In this document: positions 44,467 to 52,890 of the stretch, piece by piece
Layout of the letters: each line of letters begins with the position of its first letter
How positions within the stretch are numbered: position 1 is the stretch's first letter
Assembly: GCF_004025585.1 (NCBI RefSeq)
Contig: NZ_QTZO01000001.1
Span: 124,001-188,000 of the forward strand
DNA: 64,000 nucleotides
Reading direction: 5' to 3'
Source of the DNA: Pseudodesulfovibrio sp. S3
GTDB taxonomy: Bacteria > Desulfobacterota > Desulfovibrionia > Desulfovibrionales > Desulfovibrionaceae
The notes under the pieces: model-generated
What the model was told of the DNA's origin: nothing
The model's database searches: none
Seen by the model: only the letters and a program-made list of their open reading frames with translations
Program-made: the position numbers and the translations under genes

Positions 44467-46194
44467 ATGTCGTTAATGGAAAAGATCAGGCCGCAGTTTT
44501 GGGACACCGAATCCAACGGCGCTACAGGCAAAGACCTGTTCAACTATCATCGCATCTGGCGTCTCGCCATAGCCCTGCTGGCTGTGGTGGCATTGATTCC
44601 GCTGACGGTGATGGCTTTCATCGATTACAACGTCACCCGGCATTCCCTTGAGTCGGAAAATCTTCTGCGCACGGCTCGTACCACGTCCAACACGCGCCGA
44701 TCGGTTGCGTACTATTTGGAAGAGCGGACCAAGGCACTGGAATTTCTGGCTGAGCACGAGGGCATCGAGGGCTTGCATGATTCCGATAATCTCACCAATA
44801 TCCTGGCTTCCCTGAAAACCAGTTTCGGGGGATTTGTGGACATCGGGATTATCAATGACCATGGGCAGCAGATCGCCTATATCGGACCTTACGACCTTCT
44901 GGGGCGCGACTACAGCGAGCAGGAGTGGTTTCGGGATTCCCTGGAGCACGGTACGTATATCAGCAGCGTTTTTCTCGGTTTCCGGGACGAGCCGCATCTG
45001 ATCGTTGCCCGAAAGGTTCTTGACGCGCGGACAGGTCAGGATTTCGTGCTCAGGGCAACGCTGGATACCGGGCAGTTCAATTCCATGCTCACTTCAATAG
45101 ATCTGCCGGGCGGTGGCGATGCCTTCATGGTGGATCGAAACGGTATCATCCAGACCCCGTCAAAACAGCACGGTACGCTGTTGACCAAGGTGGACCTGGC
45201 TATCCCGTCTTATTCGGAAAAAACCAGCGTCCAGCAGGTGCCGGGCAATGGCGGTACTGATTATACCGTTGGATACGCCTATATAAAGGACACTCCGTAT
45301 ATCGTCCTCGTGGTCAAGGATACAGAGGAATTGATGAAGCCTCTGCAAACAATCAGGATGGAGTTGCTGTGGATCATGCTGGTCAGCATCGCACTTATCC
45401 TGGTTGTGATTGTCGGGGTGGCCACATACATGGTCAACAAGATTTATATCGCCGACCAGACCAGGGCGCGGACCCTGCATCGGATGGAGCACACCAACCG
45501 CATGGCCTCCATCGGGCGATTGGCGGCTGGTGTGGCTCATGAGATCAACAACCCGCTGGCCATTATCAATGAAAAGGCCGGGCTCATAAATGATCTGTTT
45601 GTCTACAAGCAGGAGTACGCCCACGACGAGCGGCTGCTGGCAAACATCCGGTCCATCATCAATTCGGTTTCCCGTTGCGGCAAGATCACCAAGCGGCTTC
45701 TGAGTTTTGCCCGTCATATCGACGTAGAAATGGATTCCATCGAATTCAAGGAGTTGGCGAACGAGGTCGTGGATTTTTTGCGCAAGGAAGCGGAGTATCG
45801 CAGCATTGCCATCACTATGGATATTCCGGAGAATCTGCCCGCGTTCGTCTCTGATCGGGGCAAGTTGCAACAGATATTTCTCAACTTGGTCAACAATGCG
45901 TTTCAGGCCATGAGTGACGGTGGACATCTCTACATCTCCGCTCGTGAAGTCACCGACGGCAAGCTGGTTTTTGCTGTGCAGGATGACGGGTGCGGCATAC
46001 CGGAAGCGGATATCAAGCGTATATTCGATCCGTTCTTTTCCACCAAGAAAAAGAGTGGTGGTACAGGCCTCGGCCTTTCCATCACCTATGGGCTGGTCGA
46101 AGAGCTGGGCGGTACCATGGCCGTTGAGAGCGAAGTAGGCAAAGGAACGGTTTTTACCATCACAATGCCCCTGAAGGGTTCTAAAGAGGCTTGA
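44467..46194 (+). CDS. Membrane sensor histidine kinase with extracytoplasmic Cache-like domain
   Basis: The 575-residue kinase has two membrane segments (about 32-52 and 299-322) enclosing a periplasmic region of about 245 residues that resembles a double Cache sensor (VDIGIINDHGQQIAYIGPYD, DYSEQEWFRDSLEHGTYIS). The HisKA motif has H358 in GVAHEINNPLAIINEKAG; N box (FLNLVNNAFQAM), G1 (DDGCGIP) and G2 (GTGLGLS) are all present. Cache domains bind small organic ligands such as carboxylates. The stop is six bases before the ATG of the next receiver gene, which supports partnership. Confidence 0.93.
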   Translation: MSLMEKIRPQFWDTESNGATGKDLFNYHRIWRLAIALLAVVALIPLTVMAFIDYNVTRHSLESENLLRTARTTSNTRRSVAYYLEERTKALEFLAEHEGIEGLHDSDNLTNILASLKTSFGGFVDIGIINDHGQQIAYIGPYDLLGRDYSEQEWFRDSLEHGTYISSVFLGFRDEPHLIVARKVLDARTGQDFVLRATLDTGQFNSMLTSIDLPGGGDAFMVDRNGIIQTPSKQHGTLLTKVDLAIPSYSEKTSVQQVPGNGGTDYTVGYAYIKDTPYIVLVVKDTEELMKPLQTIRMELLWIMLVSIALILVVIVGVATYMVNKIYIADQTRARTLHRMEHTNRMASIGRLAAGVAHEINNPLAIINEKAGLINDLFVYKQEYAHDERLLANIRSIINSVSRCGKITKRLLSFARHIDVEMDSIEFKELANEVVDFLRKEAEYRSIAITMDIPENLPAFVSDRGKLQQIFLNLVNNAFQAMSDGGHLYISAREVTDGKLVFAVQDDGCGIPEADIKRIFDPFFSTKKKSGGTGLGLSITYGLVEELGGTMAVESEVGKGTVFTITMPLKGSKEA

Positions 46195-46199
46195 GCGAT

Positions 46200-46550
46200 A
46201 TGAAAGTACTTCTGGTTGACGACGAAGTGGAACTGGTTTCCGCAATGGCGGAACGCCTCGAATTTCGCGGGGTGGATGCGGATTGGACGGACAACGGCGA
46301 GGCGGCCCTGGAAATGGCTTCCCGGACCGACTACGCCGTTGCGGTGCTCGACATGAAAATGCCTCGATTGAGTGGATTGGATCTCATGGAGCGCCTTTCT
46401 TCCCAACACCCGGACATGAAGTTCATATTCCTTTCCGGTCATGGTTCCGAGGCGGATTTCAAGGCCGGTTGTGCGGCCGGATGCAATTACCTGATAAAAC
46501 CCATTCAGATTGATGACCTCATTGCCAGGATCAACCAGGTCGCAGGTTGA
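46200..46550 (+). CDS. Single-domain response regulator
   Basis: A 116-residue receiver with the acidic pair D7/D8, phosphoacceptor D51 and conserved K100, and no output domain. A TTG three codons upstream would overlap the kinase stop; the ATG at 46200, preceded by AGAGGCTTGAGC, is preferred. It may pass phosphoryl groups within the phosphorelay or act by protein contact. Confidence 0.92.
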   Translation: MKVLLVDDEVELVSAMAERLEFRGVDADWTDNGEAALEMASRTDYAVAVLDMKMPRLSGLDLMERLSSQHPDMKFIFLSGHGSEADFKAGCAAGCNYLIKPIQIDDLIARINQVAG

Positions 46551-46566
46551 TCGGGAGGAAGAATTA

Positions 46567-47217
46567 ATGACCCAAACAACATCGAACTCCCGCGAAGGGT
46601 TACAGTTTTTCGGGCGCATCAGCGCGTCCGTGTCCCATGAGATAAAGAACGTCTTTGCCGTTATCAATGAATCGGCGGGACTGATCGAGGATTTCACGCT
46701 CATGGCAGATCGGGGCATGCCCATCCAGCCCGATCGGCTGAAAAGCGCGGCCAATTCCATTCAGGGCCAGGTTCGGCGGGGTGATACCATCATCAAGAAC
46801 ATGAATGCCTTTGCGCATTCGACCGATGAGGCTGTCCGCGAATTGGATCTTGTGGAAGCCCTCGATCTGACAGTGGCCCTGACCACACGTATTGCCGACA
46901 TGAAACAGATCAGGTTGACCTCGGGGGATTGCCAAGCAGTTTCCCTGGTCACCAACCCCTTTGATCTGACACGGCTGCTGCACTCCTCCATAGTGGCAGC
47001 CCTGGATTGCATGCAGGCGGGCGACACCCTGGTCATCGGCCTGAAATCCGTGTCCGGCGGCGCATCGTTCTCCCTTTCCGCTCCAGGAAAGGATGCTCCG
47101 CTGAAGAATGACGAATCGTTTTCACCCCTTGCGCAGGCCATGAACGCCAGCGTGACCGTGGATGAGGACACTGGAACCAGCGAGTTGCGCGTTTTGGCGG
47201 CAACCGGGTCCAAGTAA
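46567..47217 (+). CDS. Histidine-kinase-like protein lacking ATPase motifs
   Basis: The protein (216 residues) begins with a HisKA-like segment, with H24 in ISASVSHEIKNVFAVINESA. The matching kinase at 44467 has GVAHEINNPLAIINEKAG, so the two are clearly similar in this region. After about residue 90 a short domain follows (TNPFDLTRLLHSSIVAALDC, LVIGLKSVSGGASFSLSA) that resembles an HATPase in outline but has no N box and no G1 or G2 box. It may be a histidine phosphotransfer or dimerisation partner. The start follows GGGAGGAAGAATTA. Confidence 0.8.
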   Translation: MTQTTSNSREGLQFFGRISASVSHEIKNVFAVINESAGLIEDFTLMADRGMPIQPDRLKSAANSIQGQVRRGDTIIKNMNAFAHSTDEAVRELDLVEALDLTVALTTRIADMKQIRLTSGDCQAVSLVTNPFDLTRLLHSSIVAALDCMQAGDTLVIGLKSVSGGASFSLSAPGKDAPLKNDESFSPLAQAMNASVTVDEDTGTSELRVLAATGSK

Positions 47218-47248
47218 CATCACATTCATACCGAATTGGAGAAAGACA

Positions 47249-47677
47249 ATGGCAGAAAAAGTACTGCTTATCGATGATGAAAAGGAATTCCTGGAAGCCC
47301 TGTCCGAAAGGATGACAATCCGTGGAATGGACGTGAGCACTGCGGAAACCGCGACTAACGCCGTCAGCGCATTGAGCGCCGGTGATTACGACGCCATCGT
47401 GCTCGACCTGCAGATGCCCGACATGAACGGCATCGACATGCTCAAGCTCATCAAGAAGAGCCACCCGGATATGCAGGTCATTCTGCTCACCGGCCAGGCT
47501 ACTCTCGAGGCGGGCATTCAGGCCATGAAGCTTGGCGCCATGGACTTCATGGAAAAACCTGCCGACATAGAAGCCTTGACCGACAAGATCAAGAAAGCGC
47601 AGGCCAAGAAAATGGTCATCGTGGAAAAGAAGACCGAAAAGAAGGTCAACGACATCCTCAAGACCAAGGGATGGTAG
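47249..47677 (+). CDS. Single-domain response regulator with charged tail
   Basis: A 142-residue receiver with phosphoacceptor D53 and K103. After the receiver there is a Lys/Glu-rich tail of about 25 residues (KKAQAKKMVIVEKKTEKKVN) and no output domain. The start follows TTGGAGAAAGACA. It is the last gene of the run from 40483 and is followed by a terminator. Confidence 0.92.
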   Translation: MAEKVLLIDDEKEFLEALSERMTIRGMDVSTAETATNAVSALSAGDYDAIVLDLQMPDMNGIDMLKLIKKSHPDMQVILLTGQATLEAGIQAMKLGAMDFMEKPADIEALTDKIKKAQAKKMVIVEKKTEKKVNDILKTKGW

Positions 47678-47696
47678 GCCGTCCACAGTTCAGACG

Positions 47697-47734
47697 AAAA
47701 AGGCTGACGGGTTCATTCCCGTCAGCCTTTTTTT
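47697..47734 (+). terminator. Terminator of the SulP-signalling run
   Basis: A stem of ten GC-rich pairs (GGCTGACGGG, 47702-47711, with CCCGTCAGCC, 47718-47727), extended by A and T runs, has a 6-base loop and ends in seven T. Confidence 0.93.
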
Positions 47735-47753
47735 GGCGATGTCTGGAGCAGGC

Positions 47754-48245
47754 CTACAGGTGGAGGGTCATGGCGTGCCACGGTACTCCGCCGTGGCTGG
47801 AGGCGGACAGGCCCTCGTCGAGGAAACCATGGCGGGCGTAGTAGGGGATGAGATCATGCTTGCACAGCAGCTTGACCGTGGACTTGCCCATTTCACGGGC
47901 CTGTTCGATGAAATTTGACATGAGCTTGTCGGCAATGCCGCGCCGCTGGAAGTCTGGATGCACGGACAGGGAGAATATGACGATGTGGCAGCCATCGGGA
48001 TCATGCCCGATGAGTTGCTTGAATTCCTCGTCGGTGATGTCGTCCTTGTTCGTGGAGCCGGAGTTGATCTGACCGACCACACGGCCTTCCCATTCGGCCA
48101 CGAAAAACCCTTCGGGGAAGTGCTCGATGCGGTTGCGTAAGCTTGTGGTCCAGGCCGCCTCGGCAGGGGGAAAACAATTGGCTTCTATGGTATGGCAGGC
48201 GGTCAAGTCGTCGGGGTCGACGTTGCGGATGTTCAGCGCTTTCAT
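47754..48245 (-). CDS. GNAT-family N-acetyltransferase
   Basis: The 163-residue protein has the GNAT acetyl-CoA fold: VAEWEGRVVGQINSG (motif D/A strand), SVHPDFQRRGIADKLMSNFI (motif A with the Q-R-x-G-x-A loop) and YYARHGFLDEG (motif B). It resembles AANAT-type small-molecule acetyltransferases; the substrate is unknown. It starts two bases after the uup stop, so the two are one unit. Confidence 0.9.
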   Translation of the reverse strand: MKALNIRNVDPDDLTACHTIEANCFPPAEAAWTTSLRNRIEHFPEGFFVAEWEGRVVGQINSGSTNKDDITDEEFKQLIGHDPDGCHIVIFSLSVHPDFQRRGIADKLMSNFIEQAREMGKSTVKLLCKHDLIPYYARHGFLDEGLSASSHGGVPWHAMTLHL

Positions 48246-48247
48246 GG

Positions 48248-50176
48248 TCAGTCCAGTTCTACGCCTTCAAGGGCGGTTTCGAGTTGTTCCCAGCTCTCAT
48301 AGGCGATTTCCAATTCAGACTCAAGGGTTTCCATGCGCCTTTGGTCGTCATTCATTACCTCGCCGGAATTCTTGAAATAATCCGGTGCAGACATTTTGGC
48401 TTGCAGGGCTTCAAGTTCTGTTTCCAGTCGTTCGATCAGGGCGGGCATGGTCGCAAGTGCCTCCCGCTTTTTTTCCAGTTCGAATTTTTCCTTGTAGCTC
48501 AACTTGCGCCTGGCAGGACTTTCCGGTTTGGAAGCGATTTTTTGTTTGCATGTCTTGACGGGGCCGGCCGTTTTATCCGGACGTTGGCGAACCCAGTCGT
48601 CATAGCCGCCCACGTATTCAGCGACCACGCCGTCATCTTCAAAGGCGATGGAGGAGGTGACCACGTTGTTGAGAAAGTCTCGGTCATGGCTGACCAGCAG
48701 CAGGGTGCCGGGATAGTCCATGAGCAACTCTTCAAGCAGGTCGAGGGTCTCGGCGTCGAGGTCGTTGGTCGGTTCGTCCATGACCAGGACGTTGGCCGGG
48801 CGAGTGAAGAGCCGGGCCAGGAGCAGTCGGTTGCGCTCGCCGCCCGAGAGTACGCTGACGGGCACCCTGGAACGGTCCGGGGTGAAAAGAAAATCCTTGA
48901 GGTGGGACATGACATGGCGCTGGTGGCCGTTGATGGTCACGAAATCATTGCCGTCGGCAACGTTGTACCGGGCGGATTCGGTTTCGTCGAGCTGCTCTCG
49001 GAGCTGGTCGAAATAGCTGACCTGGAGGTTGACGCCGCGTCGGACGGACCCTGACTGTGGTTTGATATCTCCCAGCAGTATCTTTAGCAGGGTAGTCTTG
49101 CCCGCGCCGTTGGGGCCTATGAGGCCGATCTTGTCACCGCGCATGATGGCCGTCGAGAAATTCGTGATCAGCGGGGTATCGCTGTATCCGAAACAGATAT
49201 CGGTGGCTTCCACCACGAGTTTTCCCGTGCGCTCGGCCTCCTGGATAACCATCCTGACGGAGCCGGTCCGGTCGCGACGGGCATTTCGCTCCTCGCGCAT
49301 CTTGCGAAGATCCCGCACCCGGCCCATGTTTCGCGTGCGCCGGGCCTTGATGCCCTGCCGTATCCAGGTTTCCTCTTCGGCCAGCTTGCGGTCGAAATTG
49401 TGGTTTTGCTTGGCTTCGGCGCTCAGGACCGCGTCCTTGCGTTCCAGGTAGGTGTCGTAATTGCAATCCCAGCTGAAGAGTTTGCCCCGGTCCAATTCCA
49501 CGATGCGCGTGGCCAACCTGCGCAGGAAGGCCCGGTCATGGGTGACGAAAAGCACGGCCGCATTCTGCCGAAGCAGAAAATCCTCCAGCCAGGAAATGGA
49601 GTCGATGTCCAGGTGGTTGGTGGGCTCGTCCAGTATGAGCAGGTCAGGCCCGGAAACCAGGGCCCGGGCAAGCAGGGCGCGGCGCTTGGTGCCGCCTGAC
49701 AGGGACGCGAACAGTTCGTCTCCGTCGAGTTTGAGGTGCGAGAGCACGGTCTCGATCGTTTGGTGATGCGGCCAGCCTCCGGCCTCTTCCAAGGCGTGTT
49801 GGGCATGTTCCATCTGGCTGACCAGGGTGTCGTCCGGCTCCAGGGATTCGGCCAGGGCATGGGCTGCGGCGTGATATGCGGACAGGTGCCTGCCCACGGC
49901 TCCAAGCCCCTGGGCGGCGATGTCATAGATCGTGCCTGCGAGATCCTGCGGCACCTCCTGGGGAAGCATGGCCACGCGTGAGCCGCGGGCGTAATCCACG
50001 GAACCGGAATCCGGCTGGGTGATGCCTTCGATGATGGAGAGCAGGGTGGATTTGCCCTCGCCGTTGCGCCCCAGCAGGCAGACACGCTCGCCCGGTTCGA
50101 TCTGCATGGATATGCCGTCCAGAAGGACCGTGCCGGTGAAGTTGATGGAGATATCGCGTAAGCTGACTACTGCCAT
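48248..50176 (-). CDS. uup: ABC-F family ATPase, Uup type
   Basis: The 642-residue protein has two ABC ATPase domains and no membrane segments. The first Walker A is GRNGEGKST (36-44), the second is GPNGAGKTT, and both have LSGG signatures (SLSGGTKRR, VLSGGERNR). A C-terminal coiled coil of about 80 residues (KKREALATMPALIERLETEL and after) is typical of Uup, which is linked to transposon precise excision, branched DNA binding and ribosome assembly in E. coli. MAVVSLRDISINF is chosen as the start; the frame extends ten codons upstream. GNAT follows directly. Confidence 0.9.
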   Translation of the reverse strand: MAVVSLRDISINFTGTVLLDGISMQIEPGERVCLLGRNGEGKSTLLSIIEGITQPDSGSVDYARGSRVAMLPQEVPQDLAGTIYDIAAQGLGAVGRHLSAYHAAAHALAESLEPDDTLVSQMEHAQHALEEAGGWPHHQTIETVLSHLKLDGDELFASLSGGTKRRALLARALVSGPDLLILDEPTNHLDIDSISWLEDFLLRQNAAVLFVTHDRAFLRRLATRIVELDRGKLFSWDCNYDTYLERKDAVLSAEAKQNHNFDRKLAEEETWIRQGIKARRTRNMGRVRDLRKMREERNARRDRTGSVRMVIQEAERTGKLVVEATDICFGYSDTPLITNFSTAIMRGDKIGLIGPNGAGKTTLLKILLGDIKPQSGSVRRGVNLQVSYFDQLREQLDETESARYNVADGNDFVTINGHQRHVMSHLKDFLFTPDRSRVPVSVLSGGERNRLLLARLFTRPANVLVMDEPTNDLDAETLDLLEELLMDYPGTLLLVSHDRDFLNNVVTSSIAFEDDGVVAEYVGGYDDWVRQRPDKTAGPVKTCKQKIASKPESPARRKLSYKEKFELEKKREALATMPALIERLETELEALQAKMSAPDYFKNSGEVMNDDQRRMETLESELEIAYESWEQLETALEGVELD

Positions 50177-50193
50177 GTATGCTCTCAATAAGA

Positions 50194-50219
50194 ACGGGGA
50201 CTGCATCTACAGTCCCCGT
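50194..50219 (-). terminator. Hairpin between rpe and uup
   Basis: A perfect 10-bp inverted repeat (ACGGGGACTG, CAGTCCCCGT) has a 6-base loop. On the - strand it is followed by TTCTTATT, a weak T-tract. It may end the rpe transcript before uup. Confidence 0.6.
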
Positions 50220-50241
50220 GGATTGTTTGATGAAAGGGGTG

Positions 50242-50892
50242 CTACTTGCAAGCGTCCTGAAAGGCCCGGAGTCGTTCTCCGTAGGGCGGGAACTTGAAAA
50301 AGGCGGAACCTGACACGAGCACGTCCACGCCTGCATCCGTCAGGGTCCGGGCGTTCTCCAGGGTCACGCCGCCGTCGATCTGGATCAGGGTCTCGGCCCC
50401 GGCGCTTTCGATCATGGCCTTGAGTTCCTTGACCTTGTCCAGGCAGAACGGGATGAATTTCTGGCCTCCGAAACCGGGGTTCACGGACATGATCAGGACC
50501 ATGTGCAGCTGCGGGATGAGATACTTGATGGATTCCAGCGGGGTGTGCGGGTTGAGGGCCACTGCGGGTTTGGCCCCTGCTTCGACGATCTGGGCGCAGA
50601 CCCGCTCCAGATGCGTGCATGCCTCGGCGTGAACACAGATGAGGTCCGCTCCGGCATCGGCGAAATCCTCGATGTACCGTCCCGGATCGTTGATCATCAG
50701 GTGGCAGTCGAAGAAGAGGTTCGACTTCGTGCGCATGGCTTTGATGATGGGCGGGCCAAAGGTGATGTTGGGAACGAACATTCCGTCCATGACATCGAGG
50801 TGGACCCATTCAAGGCCTGCTGCTTCCAGGGCTTTCAGCTCGGTTTCCATGTTGGCGAAATCCGATGAGAGCATGGAGGGGGAAAGGATCAT
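50242..50892 (-). CDS. rpe: Ribulose-phosphate 3-epimerase
   Basis: Rpe interconverts ribulose 5-phosphate and xylulose 5-phosphate in the pentose phosphate pathway. The 216-residue barrel has S9, the metal ligands H31, D33 and H64 (HLDVMDGMFVPN, FDCHLM), the loop MSVNPGFGGQKFIP and IQIDGGV. The frame continues upstream 21 codons but MILSPSMLSSDFAN is the family start. Confidence 0.95.
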   Translation of the reverse strand: MILSPSMLSSDFANMETELKALEAAGLEWVHLDVMDGMFVPNITFGPPIIKAMRTKSNLFFDCHLMINDPGRYIEDFADAGADLICVHAEACTHLERVCAQIVEAGAKPAVALNPHTPLESIKYLIPQLHMVLIMSVNPGFGGQKFIPFCLDKVKELKAMIESAGAETLIQIDGGVTLENARTLTDAGVDVLVSGSAFFKFPPYGERLRAFQDACK

Positions 50893-51031
50893 TGAATCAC
50901 TCCGCTTGGTTGGTTTGGTTAGGAGTGGTGTACCCGGTAGCGGGGGCGACCGCAAGTGTTTCGGGTGCTCTTGATCGGGGGCATGCTTCTTGAGTGTTTT
51001 TGTTTTATGAAAAATGTGCTATTTTACGTCG

Positions 51032-51835
51032 ATGGAAAAATATGGGGTAAAAATTAAACAAAAACTATTCGTATTCCTGTGCGTTGTTTTGCTGGGCTTT
51101 CCTTTCCCGGTCCAGGCACACGGAATACATTTTTACGCCGGGAATTTGCCTCCATTCATCATCCTCAGGCCTGATGGTCCGCCCACCGGATTTGCCGTGG
51201 ATTTGTTGCGGGATGTTTTGCAGGCGGCGGGAGAATCATTTTATCCCGACAACATCGAGGTGACCAACTGGGCCCGGGCCGTCACTGAAGTCGAGACCTT
51301 GCCGGGTAAGGCGCTTCTTTGCCTCGCCTTGTTTCCGGAAAGACGTGATAAATTCAAGTGGGTTGGTCCCATTGACGTGATGGCTATGGGAGTGTTCGCG
51401 CCGAAAATGAGGGGCATTTCCATTGTCGATGGTGCGGAGTTGAAGAAATACAGGATCGGTATGGTTCGCAACACAGCCCCTGTAAAAATTCTGCTCGGCA
51501 AGTATCCTGGGATCGACAAAAGCATGGTCCTGCTCAGCAGTATTGTCACCCAGCTCAGGATGTTGGAGGAGGGAAGAGTGGACCTTGTTGTCCAGGCCCC
51601 GTTGGCGATCAGACAGTTGATGCGGGAGCAGGGGATGGCCTCGGACGAGTATCCGATGGTGTATGCTTTTGAGTCGATGAGTCTGTATTTCGGTTTTAAT
51701 AAGGCGACCGATGACGACTATATCGCCCGGTTGCAGGCGGGGTTGGACCGGCTGAAAGTCCGGGACGCTAATGGAACCAGTCGGTACGAACGGCTCAGGG
51801 CGCTGTATTTTCCTTCCCGGGATTCTGAAAATTGA
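51032..51835 (+). CDS. Periplasmic solute-binding-like protein
   Basis: This protein (about 267 residues) has a signal peptide (KLFVFLCVVLLGFPFPVQA) and resembles family 3 solute-binding proteins: IHFYAGNLPPFIILRPDGPP, GFAVDLLRDVLQAAG, and ALFPERRDKFKWVGPI. Such proteins in Desulfovibrio are often orphan binding proteins without transporter genes, and none lies next to it here. Starts at 51014 and 51032 are both possible; neither has a clear ribosome site, and the second gives the tidier signal peptide. The ligand is unknown. Confidence 0.8.
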   Translation: MEKYGVKIKQKLFVFLCVVLLGFPFPVQAHGIHFYAGNLPPFIILRPDGPPTGFAVDLLRDVLQAAGESFYPDNIEVTNWARAVTEVETLPGKALLCLALFPERRDKFKWVGPIDVMAMGVFAPKMRGISIVDGAELKKYRIGMVRNTAPVKILLGKYPGIDKSMVLLSSIVTQLRMLEEGRVDLVVQAPLAIRQLMREQGMASDEYPMVYAFESMSLYFGFNKATDDDYIARLQAGLDRLKVRDANGTSRYERLRALYFPSRDSEN

Positions 51836-51884
51836 GGTCTGACTATCCAACCCTATGAGCGAATCCGTTGCCGATGACAGCGTG

Positions 51885-52211
51885 TCAGGGCTGGTCGGTG
51901 ACCAGTCGTTCTGCCATATAACCGAGCAGGCCGCCGAGGATCAGGGAGAAGACCAGGACCTGGAGAATGCCGCCGGGGTTGGTGGAGTGGACCAGGATGC
52001 CTATGGGCAGGGCGGTCAGCCCGGAGATGAGCATTCCCGAAGCCCAGTTGCTGAGGGGGATGCGAGCGTAGGCAATGATGATGCTCAGTCCCAGCCAGTG
52101 GACCAGGACGGCCACGATGGACTGCCAGTCCAGGCTCTGGAAGGCCATGGGGATGACGTCCAGAATGCCTGCGGCCAATCCGAGCAGAAGGATTTTGAAA
52201 ATCTGGTGCAT
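51885..52211 (-). CDS. Small integral membrane protein of unknown function
   Basis: The 108-residue protein has about three or four hydrophobic segments: MHQIFKILLLGLAAGILDVI, IVAVLVHWLGLSIIIAYARI, ASGMLISGLTALPIGIL and LQVLVFSLILGGLLGYMAER. I do not recognise a family. It lies 16 bases after the siroheme decarboxylase subunit gene on the same strand, so it may be cotranscribed with the heme genes. Confidence 0.75.
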   Translation of the reverse strand: MHQIFKILLLGLAAGILDVIPMAFQSLDWQSIVAVLVHWLGLSIIIAYARIPLSNWASGMLISGLTALPIGILVHSTNPGGILQVLVFSLILGGLLGYMAERLVTDQP

Positions 52212-52227
52212 GATCGCCTCCGGTCGC

Positions 52228-52677
52228 CTATTTATCCATCTTGAAATCGACCTTGATCTTGAACAGCTTGTCCGCCGGAAGGTTCAGCACCTTGATGCCT
52301 GTGGATTTGGTGACGGAAGCGAGAATGGCTTCCACAGTGTCCATGTCCGGGGCGATGAGCGCGAACCAGACGTTGAATTCGTTTTCGCGCAGATAGTTGT
52401 GCGTGACGCCGTCAAATTTGTTCACTTCTGCCACGAACTTGTCAAGCTTGTCCTCTGGTACGGAAGCCGCGCACAAGGTGGACTGCCAGCCCAGTGTGCT
52501 GGAGTTGAAGTTGGCTCCCATGCGCCTGATCAGGCCGGACCGCTTCATGTCGCGCACGCGTTCCAGCACTTCGGCCTCGCTCAAGCCCACCTGCTTGCCG
52601 ACCTCTTCATAGGGACGGGAGGCCAGCGGGAAGTGCGATTGGATGATGTCGAGGATCTGCTTGTCGTATGAGTCCAT
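52228..52677 (-). CDS. ahbA: Siroheme decarboxylase subunit (AhbA/AhbB type)
   Basis: This 149-residue protein is built like an Lrp/AsnC regulator (helix-turn-helix-like YDKQILDIIQSHFPLASRPY and VGLSEAEVLERVRDMKRSGL, then a RAM-like domain) but belongs with the AhbA/AhbB proteins that decarboxylate siroheme to 12,18-didecarboxysiroheme. The neighbours ahbC, hemB and ahbD support this. Active AhbAB is a heterodimer; only one subunit gene is here, and its assignment as A rather than B is uncertain. The frame is open 39 codons upstream, but MDSYDKQ with GGAGG seven bases ahead is the start. Confidence 0.8.
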   Translation of the reverse strand: MDSYDKQILDIIQSHFPLASRPYEEVGKQVGLSEAEVLERVRDMKRSGLIRRMGANFNSSTLGWQSTLCAASVPEDKLDKFVAEVNKFDGVTHNYLRENEFNVWFALIAPDMDTVEAILASVTKSTGIKVLNLPADKLFKIKVDFKMDK

Positions 52678-52683
52678 TGGAGT

Positions 52684-52755
52684 GCCTCCGGTGGCCAGAG
52701 GGGAAACTTTTGAAACCGTTCTCCCTCTGGACTCCTTTTCAAAACTTTTTTGTCG
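52684..52755 (+). repeat. Intergenic repeat type A, copy 1 (+ orientation)
   Basis: The element begins GCCTCCGGTGGCC, has an imperfect hairpin (CCAGAGGGGAAAC with TTCTCCCTCTGG) and ends with TTTTC, AAAAC and a T-run. The same 13-base head occurs at 55198-55210 in the opposite orientation. On the - strand its first bases supply the GGAGG ribosome site of the siroheme decarboxylase gene. Confidence 0.6.
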
Positions 52756-52853
52756 CGCCTTTAATGAAGGTTCACGAGCGCGATGTTTTTTCAATCATCG
52801 ATCGTTAGTCACGTTCATCTCACCCATTTCCCCATTCACCGCGAAGCGACCCA

Positions 52854-52890
52854 AAAAGTTGGGAAAAGCTGGGGATGGGGGCCGGAGGGG
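52854..52890 (-). repeat. Short intergenic repeat, copy 2 of type B
   Basis: The + strand shows AAAAGTT, then GGGGATGGGGGC and GGAGGGG, as at 28124-28159. It directly abuts the stop of ahbD on the - strand. Confidence 0.45.
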
